A stretch of 64,000 nucleotides of DNA, taken from contig PQWQ01000017.1 of the NCBI GenBank assembly GCA_002943765.1, positions 949,501 through 1,013,500 of the forward strand, written 5' to 3'. Under the pieces are notes generated by a model that saw only the letters and a program-made list of their open reading frames with translations, searched no databases and had not been told where the DNA came from. This stretch comes from Psoroptes ovis (Eukaryota > Arthropoda > Arachnida > Sarcoptiformes > Psoroptidae). The position numbers were made by a program, and so were the translations under genes. Shown piece after piece: positions 23,101 through 35,727 of the stretch (position 1 is its first letter; every line of letters starts with the position of its first letter).

Positions 23101-26100
23101 AAACCCTTTATTTCTCTTTTTTTTGTTCATTTGAAAAATAGTGTTTTGGGCATTTAAATTTTAAAATTCTCAAATGTTTTCAAATATTTCAGCATCTTTC
23201 GATAAAATTTCTTCCCAAACTAAACAAAACGATGCGTCAATTTCAAAGCTAACCAAATGATGAACAGATGTGTTTGAAGATTCAAAGGTTTAAAGGTTAA
23301 AATAATTATTGAAAATTTCTTTTGAGGAAGAAATGAAATTATTTCTTGAAATATTTTTTTTCAAGAAAAAAAATACTCCCGAGATGACAATCATTGACAC
23401 GATCAGTCGATCAACTGTACCGATGTTGCGAAAGCATCCACCGGGTTAATTGTTTTCGAATGAATTAATGAAATTTTATTCACGAAAAAATATACCAACA
23501 ACCAATTCCCGCAATCTGTTTCCGCAATTATCTTTTTTTGCTTAAGCAGAAAAATTTCCAAAAATTAATACCTGTTGAATTATCATTTAAATGTGAAAAT
23601 TTCAAGCATTTTATTTCAATGAATGAAAAAAAAAAAACGATTAAAAGGCCCATAAAATTGTCATTTAAATCTGGTGTATGTGTGTTCAACAATTGAATTC
23701 GAACTAATGGGACCATTGGTAGCCATAAACAATAAATCTGAAAAAAAATAATCATAAAAATAGATTGCGTAACAAGTTGTTTTCGTTGTTGGTGCTGTTG
23801 GTGATACATAATTCAATTTTATTATCGTACAATTGTGACAATTGTGAATACGATGTGCAAAAAAATGCACATATTTCTTCTAGGATCCTTGGAAGGTTTC
23901 ATCGAACCATATGGTTTCTCTAAGCAAGCTTTTCATTTTGGTTGGTTCATTAGCCTCTGGAATCTGGGTCAACCTGTGAATAAATTTTATTTTATTTATT
24001 TCAAAATTGAACATTGAACATCATTTTTTCCTTTTAATCATTGATAAATCTTTAAACTTTGACTTCTAGGGCCAGGGGCCATACTTTATTTGAATTTTAT
24101 TTCGGTATTTAAAATTTTTATCCCCTTCTATCTTAGTTTCGCTAGATAATTTTAATATAATTTTCATTCACAGATGGAGACTTATGAGTTGATTTTTTTG
24201 ATAATTTAATCAAAGATAATCTTATCAATGGTGCTATGCATACAAATCATTGAATTATTTTCAAATTTAGTTTTAGATCAAAGATAAAGAAACCAAACAA
24301 AAAAAAAATTTCAATGGAAATCATTGTTTCTTTGGAAATCTGATAATAATTTTTTGGCTAGAAAAATGAAATTATAATTTAACAAATGAATGAATGAAAA
24401 ATGAGAAAACCAATTTGATAATGTAAAGCCAAAAAATAATATTGGCTAAATCGGCTATCATCATTGATTTAATTACCCCATTTAGCCATTAAGACAATGA
24501 TGCAATTATCATTAATTGTGCGTTTTTTTTTCTCTATTCATTTCTTTGGCTGAAAAATATCTTCTTAATCAGACAATTTGCCGCTGCGCTTTCAAATAGT
24601 TCCATTGGTCTAAATTTTGGTCATTAACGATTGTAATCATTATCGAAAATTTTTATTGCAAATTATGTCTGAACCCTTTGAATACTTGATGATAATTTTG
24701 TTAATGATTCATGCCACATTCATACAACATTTACAATATAACACAAAATTCATTTTTCTTCGGTGTTTTACTAGAAATTATTTCATTTTCAGCCATTTTA
24801 TTCTCTTGTTTTTCAAACGAAAAACATTTTCAAATTCATTCGATTTAATGATTCATTAATACCATTCATTCATTCATACATTCATTGGTCGGAATGGCTC
24901 AATGGTAAAAGAAATGTGATTTTTTTCTATTTTGAAATTATTTCTGGCCATAAAATGGTCTTCATTCTTCATTCATTTTTCCAATTTATTTGCTTAAATG
25001 GCTGTCTGTGGTGTGTGTTTTTACAGTGTGCGTGCATTTTTAAGCTTGGCGCCGCATTGTCTGGCTCCAAAAAGTCTGGCTGTTTTTATGATTTTTTTTT
25101 TGTTTTGTTTCGAAAATTTCAATGGAAATAACTAATTCCTTTTGATATTTTTCCACTGATTCAAATGGCTGTTTGTTTGTTTGTTGTTGTGTTTGGTTTT
25201 CTTCGTTCTTTGTTCTTTGTCCAATGTGGTCGTCTTAGTCGTTGTTGTTGTCGATTGATCGTTGTCGATGGTTGACTTGTAGCCGAATAATGTGTGTAAC
25301 TGACGACAATACACACATAATTGTCTTGTGAAGACAAACAAAATCTCTCATTCAAAATTCATGAATGATTTTTGTATGTATTCCAATGAAATAATCTTAC
25401 ATTCGATTGTTGAAATTCAATTTTCGTTATAATCTTTAGTAAGTTGAAATAATCATTCAATGAAACACATGATGATATTTAAGATGAGATTTGGCTGCGC
25501 CATACTGATTGTTGTCTGCAAAATTATCAATTTGCGGCTTCTTTTTTTTGTTAATTTCTTGGCGGCTTTATCATCGATTTTGATTGCAAAGTCTGTGCAT
25601 GCAGAGACGACGATTATTGCAATGGCTATTTGGTCATTGGTCAAACAAACAATGAAGCAATTTTCTTATGATTTCATTGTAATTTTGACTGATTGATTGA
25701 AATGATGTAGGGGGTGGAATGGTGGTGGATGATTGGAATTTATCCCTTTGTTTTTTCAAAGATAATTTTTCGTTCTTCTTCTTTTCCGAAGTCCTTCTTT
25801 CCCTACCGAAGTAAAAACCCACCAATATTTTGGTGGATTCGACGGTGTTTGAATTATTCATTTGATTGTTTGTTTCTGTTTATTCGTTTTCGTCGAAATG
25901 AAGATATGAACATTTCATTTTCATTCATGTTTCTGATCATATCGACAACAACAACAACAATCAAAGGACTTGAAACGCAGGGTTTGGTTTTACTTTTTTA
26001 GGTATTTTGCTCCCTGTGCCGTGTGTATGTATGTGTGTGCGTGCGTGCGTGTGGTTTGTGTGTTTGTGCTTAAAAACAACTTTTTCAACGAAGATGATGA

Positions 26101-29100
26101 TATTATTGGTTATGGTGATAATAATAATAATACATATGAAGAATACACATTCATTATGTGTATTTTGATTGAATATTAAGAAAATGAAAATAATAAGAAA
26201 AACTTGTTGTTGTTTTTGGTTTTTGGTTGGTTGTTTTGGTTGTTGATCATTTGAAATTCTTTGTGTTTATCAAAATGTGTTCTTGAATTCAATGTATGTT
26301 TGCGTAATTGTTGTAAACACACACGAACACAATGAATGAATGCAGACAATGTTTTCAATTTAATTTTATTTTGTTTTTTTCGGTGCAATTTGTGATTTCG
26401 AATTGAATCATCTTTCGTTTCTTTCATTATTCAACAAACAAATTTATAAATTCAATTAAGTGTTAATTGTGATTAAATATTGTGTCATTTATTTCATTTT
26501 TTCTTTTGTTTATTTGTAATTTAAACAAAAAGGTGGCTTTAAATCGAATGAAGATTATACCTATATACGTGGTCGTGGACGTGGTAAATATGTTTGCGGT
26601 GAATGTGGTATTCGATGTAAAAAACCATCAATGTTAAAAAAACATATCAGAACACATACAGATTTAAGACCATATTCATGTCGTCATTGTTCATTTGCAT
26701 TTAAAACCAAAGGAAATCTAACTAAACATATGAAATCGAAAGCACATCATAAAAAATGTGTTGAATTAGGTATTAATCCAGTACCGACATCGATCGATGA
26801 TTCACAAATTGATCTTGAAGCATTAGCTAAACAAGAACAATATGAACTGTTAAATAATAGCAACAATAATAGTGATAATTTAAGTGAAAATCAATTAAAT
26901 GATAAACACATATCGACAGCATTGAATGGTGAAAATTATGATGAATTTGATGATGATAATGATTATGATGATGATGAAATCGATTACGATGATGATGTTG
27001 ATGATAATGTAAATGAAAACGATAATGAAGGTATGTTAATTTGGAATTTTTTAAATTTTAATTTATTCTTATTAATTTTTTTAACAATTAGCTGCACCAA
27101 TTGTCAAAGATGATAATCAACAACAATCAATTATTGTTAATGATAATAAAGAGTCATTACCAATAAAACCTGGACAATTTGATGATGCTATCAATGATCA
27201 AACATTGATAAATACTAATAAAAATATTATCAATAATTATTTAGATGATGATGATAAAAATCAATTGAAACACCCGCAACAAGCTGAGCAAAAAACAATA
27301 TCATTATCGACAGTCGATAACAATGAAAAACAAACAAATATTACAAACCTAAATGAAACACCATCAAAATCATTACCAATCATTGATAAACATAGAAAAC
27401 TATCAATTATTGTTAATAATAATAATAATCCATATATTTCAAATGCATCAAACATAATAACAAGTAGTAATAATATAATTTCTACAACAACGACAACAAG
27501 AAATATGTATCAATCAGAAATAATAATGAATTCACCTTTGATGACATTGCCTGTACAACACGCGTCGCCACAGCCACCCCCGCAATCATCAATTTTGCCA
27601 CCACTTTTATCTTCGACACCAGTGATTGCTCATAATGAAAATGAAACTGAAGCTATACATAGTTTATTGATATTATCATCGGGTGCAGCAGCTGCACCAG
27701 AAGTGAATTCGAAATCAAATCATCAAGAGCATTTTAACAGACAACAACAACAAAATAATCATGAATCAATCATACAACAAACAATAATTGCAAATAATAC
27801 AAATAATTTACACAATGAAATTATAACAACAACAACAACATTGACTACAACAACGACAACAGCAACTACAGGAATGACAATCACAACAGCATCGACAACA
27901 AATTCAACATCAGTGTTATCATCACAATCAATTTTTATACCAGAAATTTGTGGTCATAGTAATAAATTTTCGAACCCGATTGTTAATTATCATGTAAATA
28001 ATAATAATAATTGTATAAATCCAGCAATTATCAATGATAATGGTAATAATAAATCTTCAAAATCGTCATCAATTAGTGCTGATCAAATTTCAACTAATAA
28101 ACAATCATCGACAGCATTACCGATTCAATCAAGCAGAGAATCAATAATAATGAATGCACAGCCAACAAGTGTTATCATAGCAAATCATCAATCAATTGAT
28201 AATAATCGTATAAATAATGACTTGATCATCACTCATAGGCAACCAAACAATCATAATCAATCACCAAACATGACCATAACTTATCCCGATGTCAATAATA
28301 AACGTATACGAACATCATCATTAACTGAAACAATCGAATCATCAAAATGGACGGAACAAAATCAGCATCAAACGTTGAAACATCAACGTACCAATAGTCC
28401 AACGATTGTATCATCTAATAAGTATACAAATGAGAATGTTCAATATTTAAATCACCACAACAATAGATTATTGCCAAAAATTTTTATTGATAATCAACTT
28501 GAACAGCATTCACGACAGCCATCATCAACAAAAACACCATTAACACAAACTCATTTTCAACAACAACTCAATCCAAGCTCATTGACAAAATCAACATTAC
28601 ATTATAATAATTCACCCCTATTGATGCTCAATGGCGTTGATAATTCTAACATTAGCAACTATGGTGACAATAGAAATAAATTTGTTGAACCATCAACAGC
28701 AGCATTGCCTATGATTGTCGAACAATCATTAAATCGTTATGTAGCCAATAATAATAGTAATACTGCGAAAATCGTTCAAGATTTACCACAACAAGATGAA
28801 CCGATAGATTTGTCATCGAAAAAATCGACAATCACTCATGATAATAAACAATTACATCATCATCAACAACAACATACAAATATCGTTCATTCTGATAAAA
28901 GTTCTAAAGCAATCACTCAACCATCACCGACCAACACGTTGATGAATCATCAATCACCAACGCAATCAAGCTTGAATAGTAATAATGGAATCATAGCTTC
29001 AAATGTTCAACAAATTACTGAACCATACTCATCGGATAATGTTGACAACAATCAACAGCAACAAAAATTATTATTGCCGAATGGACATCAATTGTATCGA

Positions 29101-30378
29101 AATTTACGCCATGATGAATTTTCATATTTGACGCCCGGTATTAAATCACCGCATTCATTACCTCGTGTTGTAATGATGAATAACAACAATGTGAATGATA
29201 ATCGAGAGATTCCGATTAATAGCAATAATACGCATCATCAACAACAACAACAGCAATCATCATCTAAAATCATAAATAATCAAATAACAGCAAATAAAAG
29301 TAATTCGTCGTCAAAATCGATAAATAATTTGGATGTTGATAATAATGGCAAAGTAACATGTCCAACGTGTTTCAAAAAATTTACTAAACCTGAACAATTA
29401 CGTTTACATTTTAAAATACATTCATTTGAACGATTGTTTCGTTGCGAATCGTGTGCAGTCAGTTTTCGTACAAATGGCCATTTACAAAAACATCGCCGTT
29501 CAGTATCACATATGAATAAATTAAGTATGAATATGACATTTGGACGTCCATCTTCAGACAATCCACGACCATTCAAATGTACCGATTGTAAAATTGCCTT
29601 TCGTATACATGGCCATTTGGCTAAACATTTACGATCTAAAATGCACATAATGAAATTAGAATGTTTAGGCCGTTTACCATTCGGTATGTATGCCGAAATG
29701 GAACGCAACAACATACACCAAAGTTTAATCGATACAACCGATTGTAATCGTGCGCTAGAAACATTAGAATCATTAGCACAAAAATTATATGATCCAAGAC
29801 AAATGATTTGGAATAAAAATGTTGTTATCAATCATAATAATCACATTAATAATGATGATGACGAATTAAGTAATCATAGTGATACAAGTAATAAAAGTAA
29901 TAGTAATTCAAATGTAAATACGGTTATTGATGACAATAATAACAATAATAATGATTCAGATTCTGGTTCTGGAACAATAAATGAAGAATATGAAGATGGT
30001 GATAGTTCTTCGTCATCTAGTCATCAATCACCTTCGACATCATTATCATCAAATCAAATCACTGATAATACTGATCAATCAAATAAATCATCGTCATTGA
30101 ATCCATCTACATCACCACAACCGATTCAATCGACACAATCTATGCCATCAACGAGCGTGTCTAGTAATGTTACGATAAATTCGGCAATTTCTGCGTCAAC
30201 AACCGCGATAGCTGCGACAACAACATCAACAGCAACGACTACCGCTCCATCAACCCTAAACAGTACAATATCATCGATACGTTCGAATACATGTCACATA
30301 TGTTTTCGCCTGTTTAAAGCGGCCAAATTTTTGCAAGTCCATTTGTACAGTGAACATTTTGATGAAATGAATAAATGA
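17191..30378 (+). CDS. shn: Schnurri/HIVEP zinc-finger transcription factor, four exons
   Basis: Large nuclear factor; in Drosophila it acts with Smads in BMP/Dpp signalling to silence targets such as brinker. Exons 17191-20209, 20286-22103, 26533-27030, 27092-30378 (all joins phase 1) give 2873 residues, close to the fly and human proteins. Fingers: a CCHC finger near 781-803 (CRYCSLSFRQ...HQKYYC); the ZAS pair near 1633-1690, opened by EGGFKSNEDYTYIRGRGRGK and including CGECGIRCKKPSMLKKH, followed by an acidic run as in other ZAS domains; a Schnurri-type trio near 2533-2640 (CPTCFKKF, CESCAVSF, CTDCKIAFRIHGHLAKHLRS); a last finger near 2844 (CHICFRLF). KKRKTSEPAF before the first intron is also HIVEP-like. 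A CtBP-type PIDLSSK lies near residue 2349. Most linker sequence is Gln/Asn/Ser/Thr low complexity. An in-frame TAA at 17182 supports the start codon. Confidence 0.96.
22104..26532 (+). other. 4.4 kb intron 2 of schnurri
   Basis: Donor GTAAGT at 22104, acceptor AACAAAAAG ending 26532. It is about 50 times longer than the other introns here. The sequence is AT-rich, with several small frames (e.g. 24617-24859, 25714-26001) that look like chance openings. Less AT-rich patches lie at 23390-23450, 25040-25085, 25205-25275 and 26005-26060 (GTGT/GCGT-rich). No transposon or embedded gene was recognised. Confidence 0.75.
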
Positions 30379-31113
30379 AAATTGCATCGATCATAATTTA
30401 AAATTGGAATTCGAAGAAATTCATTTTAAAACTCGATTTCAAGAAATTTCAAATCGCCCATTGATAATAATCGATGATTAAGCAGCAAGATAATAAAAGA
30501 CTAATGATCATCGAATAACTTGTAATATTTTCAAATTTTTTTTATTTGAATTTAATTTTTATATTCTATTTTTTGAATTTTTGTAAATTGTATAATAATT
30601 TTTATATAAATGAATTATTTTTTTTTTGAAAATTTCAAATAAATTTTTGTTTATTTAACTTCGATAAACGATGGCGTCATGTGTCTTATTGTTTTTTTCA
30701 AAAAAAAAATTATTTACAAATTCAAAAAGAGAAAAAACTAATTTTAAAAAAAATTAAATGAAATGAATATGAAATTACAATTAAATTATTTATATGCATT
30801 CATGTTCATATGTAAATAAATGGTTATAAATCTTCATTTAACGATAACGATATTTTTTGATAAAATTTTTTATGCTTCTTACTCGAGAAATAAATGGATT
30901 CATAAATTTATTTGATGATGATTGATTTAAATGATATTCGTTGGTTATTTGTAATCAGCAAAAAAAAGACGAAATATTTATCATATTTTGATAACTAATT
31001 AATTTAAATAATAATTATGATGATAATTGTGAATATAATTTTGAACAAAAAATAAAAATGGAAATATTTTTGCATGAATTCATTTTTGTCATATGTGATT
31101 GGAATAAAAAAAT
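30379..31113. other. Convergent intergenic region between schnurri and CDC73
   Basis: Holds the schnurri 3' UTR (AATAAA at 30638-30643, about 260 bases after the stop) and the CDC73 3' UTR on the other strand. AT-rich, with no other feature seen. Confidence 0.6.
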
Positions 31114-33381
31114 TCAATATCGTACTACATTATGTTTATGTTTAGCAATATGTTGATCTAATTGTGACCAAAATTTTAATAAATTTGCACGATCTAAATG
31201 TCGTTTACTACGTGATAATTCAATAATTTCTACCGACCATTTTGCAACATTATTATCCAATTTCATTTCATCGAATTTTAAATGAAATGCTTTTACTATA
31301 TTTAAAGAAGATAAATATATTATTGATTGAAAATTGATAAAATCATACAAAATTATTGATAATTTCTTACTTCGGGCAAAAATTTCGACTGGATTACCAT
31401 TCCATGGCCAACCTTTGAATTGCCATGCTGGTCCTTGAACGAATACAGCAACGACTCGATTCCTATTCGATGAAAATATTTTCAAAAAAATTAATTCTAA
31501 AATTTCTACCAGAGTCACGGTAATAATCACCATTCTTCGGGCGTCAATTTTGATGGATTATCAATGATACGATATGGTACTGTGGTCTGATCTTGCTTTC
31601 TACGCTGTATTAATATTTCATTTTCTCGTCTTTGGTCGCATTGTTTTGAATCTATAAATTTTAAATCTTGTAAAATAGCTTTTGCATTATACATGGTTAT
31701 CAATGATGTATTTGTGGCTGGTATTATGATGATTGGTGTGCGTGATGGACGTTTTTGTGGTTTTTGCTGTTGATGATGTTGATTGTGATGTGAATGATGA
31801 TGATTACCATTATTAACATTTGACATCAGTGAGTTATTTTTTTGCATTGGATTTTGCAATGTTTTTGCCTGTGTTGAGCCTTCAGTCACACTCTTAAGCG
31901 TTAAACCATGATATGTACTTGTTGTATCGATGCTAAAACCTAATGCAGAATCATTTTTCGAGAAACGCTCCTGATCATAACGGTTATATTGTTGTTGTTG
32001 CTGATTAATTCCTGTCCCTGCCATTTGTTGTGGTATGATATTATTATTATTTACAGTATTGATCGCTGTTGATCCATTGTTTATTTGTGATAATGTTGAT
32101 GATGGCATTATGACTGAAGAAGAATTCATACGATTATTACTATTGTTCATGACGATTCCATTATTGTTGCTATTTCGATTTCTCAATGCATTATCTTCGC
32201 GAGCTTTGATCGATTGTAATATGAAAAATATCGGTTTTTGAAAATTTTTTCCGGACGATTGTAATATATTCAAACGATTACGCCATACACGTTCTTTGTT
32301 CTGGATTTCTTTTGTGAAATTCGAGTCATATTGTAACAATATTGAATGATCAGCAGCAGTATTACTCAATCTAAATATATGACATCAAAGAATTATTAAG
32401 TTAAATGATAATCATACATTATACAAACCCTAAAGCTTGAACACTGTCTAAATCTGTATCGGCATCGATAATCGTCGAACGTTTTTTCGCCAAACGTTTG
32501 GCTTTTAATGCTGCAATTTGTTCATTGCTCATTGAATCACGTAATGATGTTGCATTTGAATCACCACCAGCACCACTTCCAGCATTAGCACTAGATGAAT
32601 TACTGGAGGAATTCGCACCACGTTGTCCGATCAGTAAATCTGTTGGCAATGTTTTCTTGATTTTTGGCGCATCTAATCTGGCTGCAAATTGTTTACGAAC
32701 TTTTTCCATTTCATCTAAACGTGCTAATTTACTTGCTGGTGGTCCATCTTGGCCATCAATTGTCGATCCAGTCATACCGGACAAATTTTGTTGATGACTA
32801 ATACTTTCTTTATTCTGTATAGTGAAAAATTAGATCAAATTTCAATTTCAACGAAAAAATCATACCAATTGTGAGATCGATATTGGTAACTCGATTGGTG
32901 CGGATTTATCTATTGATGCTGATGTTGGTGTTTCACCGCTAAGATATGCCAGTAAATCTTTACGATCAGGTCTTTGTACAACTAATTGGAAAAATGAAAA
33001 TAGAATTCAAATTTCAGATCAAAAAATTAATCAAAGACTAATTACCTGGAATTTTGAATGATGCAGCTTGTTTAACATATGTAGGATGTTGTAGATGAAC
33101 ATTACGCAAAAAATATACTAAACATTCTAATGTATAATAATTTTTATTAGGACCATCACGTGATGAACTATTTTGATAGGGATAAAAAGATAGGAAAAGG
33201 GTCAAATGATTTCGATATGACAACATTCGAACAAAAAATTAACAACTCACCTATAAATTAGATAATTTGTTTTGGTCTGTTTTGGCCAACAATATTCACC
33301 AAAACAAATCATACCATTTCTTTCAATGATATCTTTTTTGTGCATATGATATTGTCGCAATAATGATAATGGATCAGCCAT
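31114..33381 (-). CDS. hyx: CDC73/parafibromin (hyrax), PAF1-complex subunit, seven exons
   Basis: Subunit of the nuclear PAF1 complex, which travels with RNA polymerase II and promotes elongation and histone modification; hyrax also supports Wnt/beta-catenin output in flies. Exons 33381-33251, 33167-33046, 32981-32866, 32814-32429, 32370-31531, 31462-31371, 31295-31114; introns 51-83 nt; 622 residues (human 531). The N-terminus MADPLSLLRQYHMHKKDII and GEYCWPK are diagnostic. The middle has KRLAKKRSTI, NKERVWRNRLNILQS and NRYDQERF-SIDTTSTYHGLTL. The C-terminal Ras-like domain (about 463-622) runs from SRTPIIIIPATNTSLITM through VVAVFVQGPAWQFKGWPW to SKRHLDRANLLKFW. The extra length is low-complexity Asn/Gln/Ser sequence in exons 4-5. 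The GWPW loop is slightly shorter than in human. Confidence 0.96.
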
Positions 33382-33752
33382 GATTCAATAGATTATATTT
33401 TTATTCAATTATGATTGAATTTTTCTGTTGAAAAAAAATGATAATAAAAATCAAAACAGCAAAAGATACAGATTGAATGTATTGATGTAATGAATTAATG
33501 CAACAAATAATTAAAATAAAATTAAAATTTAATTGAAAAAAAATAAATAAACAAAATCAAAATATAAGGAGATGTAAATTAAAAGTAAACAAATAATAAT
33601 AAAAAAATCACAACACATTTTGATTGGTTAATAATTTTTGATGTTCATAGAGGACGTCTCGAAATTTTTGAAAAAAAAAATTCAAATGTCAAAAACATTC
33701 GAATTTTTTCTTTCCATTTTTTAAAAATGTCAATTCATTGATCTCGGAAAAA
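33382..33752. promoter_or_regulatory. Divergent promoter between CDC73 and a small orphan gene
   Basis: 371 bases between two opposed start codons, with A/T runs (33531-33610) and no TATA box at an obvious distance. A shared bidirectional promoter is likely from the spacing only. Confidence 0.5.
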
Positions 33753-34307
33753 ATGGTCAAGAAAATTGTAGATGGACATAAAAAATTGAAAGAAACACTT
33801 GATAATTATAGAAGAAATCAAATTGATATAAAATTATTGATAAAATATCGAAAATATTTGAAAAATAAAATACAAACAATGGAAAAAATGTCAACACCAT
33901 TGAACGAAACAGCAAAATATTATTCATCACCGTTTAACAATAAATTTTCATTATTTACAATTAAACCTAAAAATTCTATGACGGAAATTTCTTCAAAATC
34001 AGAACAGATAAAAATTAATGATGATAATAATATTAATAATGATCGATTTAATTATGATAAATCTAATAAGTTATCTATAGCATTGAATAATCGTAAGAAT
34101 CAGCATCAATTAAAATCACTATCCATGAAATATCAACCAGAAAGCTTTACATTCGAGTCATATAATTTAAATGATAAAAATCCAGGACAACCAACTAAAT
34201 TCAGTTTGGAAAGAGATTTGACCAGAAAATTTATCGGCAATAAAATTGAAAAATCCATCGATAATAATCGTATCGAAATGAATTGTGAAGATTATCCATT
34301 TTTTTAA
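33753..34307 (+). CDS. Small orphan protein, single exon
   Basis: 184 residues from the ATG at 33753, following the context AAAAATGGTC; the frame extends five codons further up but without an ATG. The first ~50 residues are strongly charged and probably helical or coiled-coil (KKIVDGHKKLKETLDNYRRN; LIKYRKYLKNKIQTME). The rest is polar, Asn/Ser/Lys-rich, ending in EDYPFF. No signal peptide, membrane segment or known domain seen. The divergent position next to CDC73 and sustained open frame favour a real gene. I do not recognise the family. Confidence 0.55.
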   Translation: MVKKIVDGHKKLKETLDNYRRNQIDIKLLIKYRKYLKNKIQTMEKMSTPLNETAKYYSSPFNNKFSLFTIKPKNSMTEISSKSEQIKINDDNNINNDRFNYDKSNKLSIALNNRKNQHQLKSLSMKYQPESFTFESYNLNDKNPGQPTKFSLERDLTRKFIGNKIEKSIDNNRIEMNCEDYPFF

Positions 34308-34974
34308 AGAATAGATTACCGCTAATACTTGATCATTTGAATTAAATGCCAAGATACTTTGGAGGGAAATTTTTTTTTATAATTTCACAAAGATATTCAA
34401 ATTTTCTTCTCACTGAAATACTCTGATGTGTTCAATTGGATGAAAATAGGTGATATTTGTTGATCGCTTCATCAATACGTGCTACTGCTTTCTCTTCTAC
34501 CTATTTTTTTCCTCGTTATTTTCAATATCTCATATCTATTTTGGTGATGGTTGTGTAACATACAAACACACACACATATGAACATGAAGAATATAAAGTA
34601 AACAACATTGAACAAGCTAAAATAAATATAGCCGCCATTTAGTGTAAAAAAAATAATATCGAAAAATAACACAGCTCATTGAAGCAAAACATAATCGAAG
34701 AATATTGCATAAACCACAATATTCTTCAAATTATTAATGTAGTTATATTAATTTGTTCTATAATTTAATTAATCATTATTAAACCGGTATATTTTGATTC
34801 ATTTGCAGTTATATTTATTGTCATAATTTTCGCGAAAATAATTTCCACAATAATCGATCTCAAATTTCGTCAAATTTTCATTTGAATCCATATTTATGTC
34901 GACAGATCTCTTACATCAATATATTGTTTATTATAATTCTTCATTTTTTATCTTAAATGAATGACCATTGAATT
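34308..34974. other. Intergenic region before the chromodomain gene
   Basis: 667 AT-rich bases with a CACACACACAC-type run near 34564-34576 and no supported gene. Presumably the 3' UTR of the small orphan and the promoter of the chromodomain gene. Confidence 0.5.
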
Positions 34975-35727
34975 ATGAAAACTAAAAGTAAAAGACAATC
35001 AGCACAAAATGCTGCTGTGGCGATCGCATTTGAACTATCAGCAACAAAATCACCTACTAAAACGAACAATAATAAAAAGTCTAAATCAAAAAAACAGGTG
35101 AAGAAATCCGAATTATCAACATCATCATCATCAACTAATTCGAAGTCAAAACGTGGATTAATAGATGGTGATGATATTTATGCCGTCAAACGTTTATTAG
35201 ATAAACGTACCACATCAAGTGGTCAAGTTGAATATCTGGTTGAATGGAAAGATTGGCCTAGTCGATATAATCAATGGGAACCGGAAGAAAATATTCTATC
35301 CGAAGCATTGATTAAAGATTTTGAAGAAAGACTAAAGCAAAGTACAAATTCATTACCATCTACATCTAAATCATTACCATCGACATCATCAATGTCATCT
35401 ACGAAAAATAGAAAACAACTAAAGCCAATCCCATCAACATCATCATCATCATTATTCGCATCATCATCATCATCATCATCTAAAACAAAAACAAGAAGAA
35501 AAATTATTAAACGTTATGAATATTATCTAAGCAATGACGACGATGATGATGATGATTATATTTTTAATAATGAACATTTAATACAAAATAAATCATCATC
35601 ATCACTGATGAAATTCACAAATTTACATACAGCAACAACTGTCGGTCCAAGACAAGCAAAACGATTGAAAGCAGCAGCTGCAATTAAACATAATAATAAT
35701 AGCAACAATCATGATGATCAGAATTAA
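34975..35727 (+). CDS. Chromodomain protein, Polycomb/CBX-like reader
   Basis: Probable nuclear reader of methylated histone lysine. Single exon, 250 residues. A basic N-terminal region of about 60 residues (KKSKSKKQVKKSE) precedes one chromodomain at about 66-120: DDIYAVKRLLDKR, VEYLVEWKDWPSRYNQWEPE, ENILSEALIKDFEERL. The aromatic cage is present as Tyr69, Trp91 and Trp94. The WKDW form is like Polycomb/CBX (W-x-x-W) and unlike most HP1 proteins. There is one extra residue in the loop between the Tyr and the first Trp compared with Polycomb. The C-terminal half is Ser-rich with an Asp run (DDDDDDD) and the basic ARKLKAAAA-like end QAKRLKAAAAIKH. No chromoshadow domain and no clear Pc box, so it may belong to another single-chromodomain family. 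Confidence 0.82.
   Translation: MKTKSKRQSAQNAAVAIAFELSATKSPTKTNNNKKSKSKKQVKKSELSTSSSSTNSKSKRGLIDGDDIYAVKRLLDKRTTSSGQVEYLVEWKDWPSRYNQWEPEENILSEALIKDFEERLKQSTNSLPSTSKSLPSTSSMSSTKNRKQLKPIPSTSSSSLFASSSSSSSKTKTRRKIIKRYEYYLSNDDDDDDDYIFNNEHLIQNKSSSSLMKFTNLHTATTVGPRQAKRLKAAAAIKHNNNSNNHDDQN

Noticed and set aside
24889..24916. tRNA-like start GGTCGGAATGGCTCAATGG in the schnurri intron
   Set aside because: It resembles a D arm, but no anticodon stem, T arm or closing acceptor stem follows.
25714..26179. Overlapping small frames inside the large schnurri intron
   Set aside because: Phe/Ile/Tyr-rich chance openings with no domain and no consistent splice sites.
29280..29831. 183-codon minus-strand frame in schnurri exon 4
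   Set aside because: It lies opposite the zinc-finger trio, which is conserved on the plus strand; a shadow frame.
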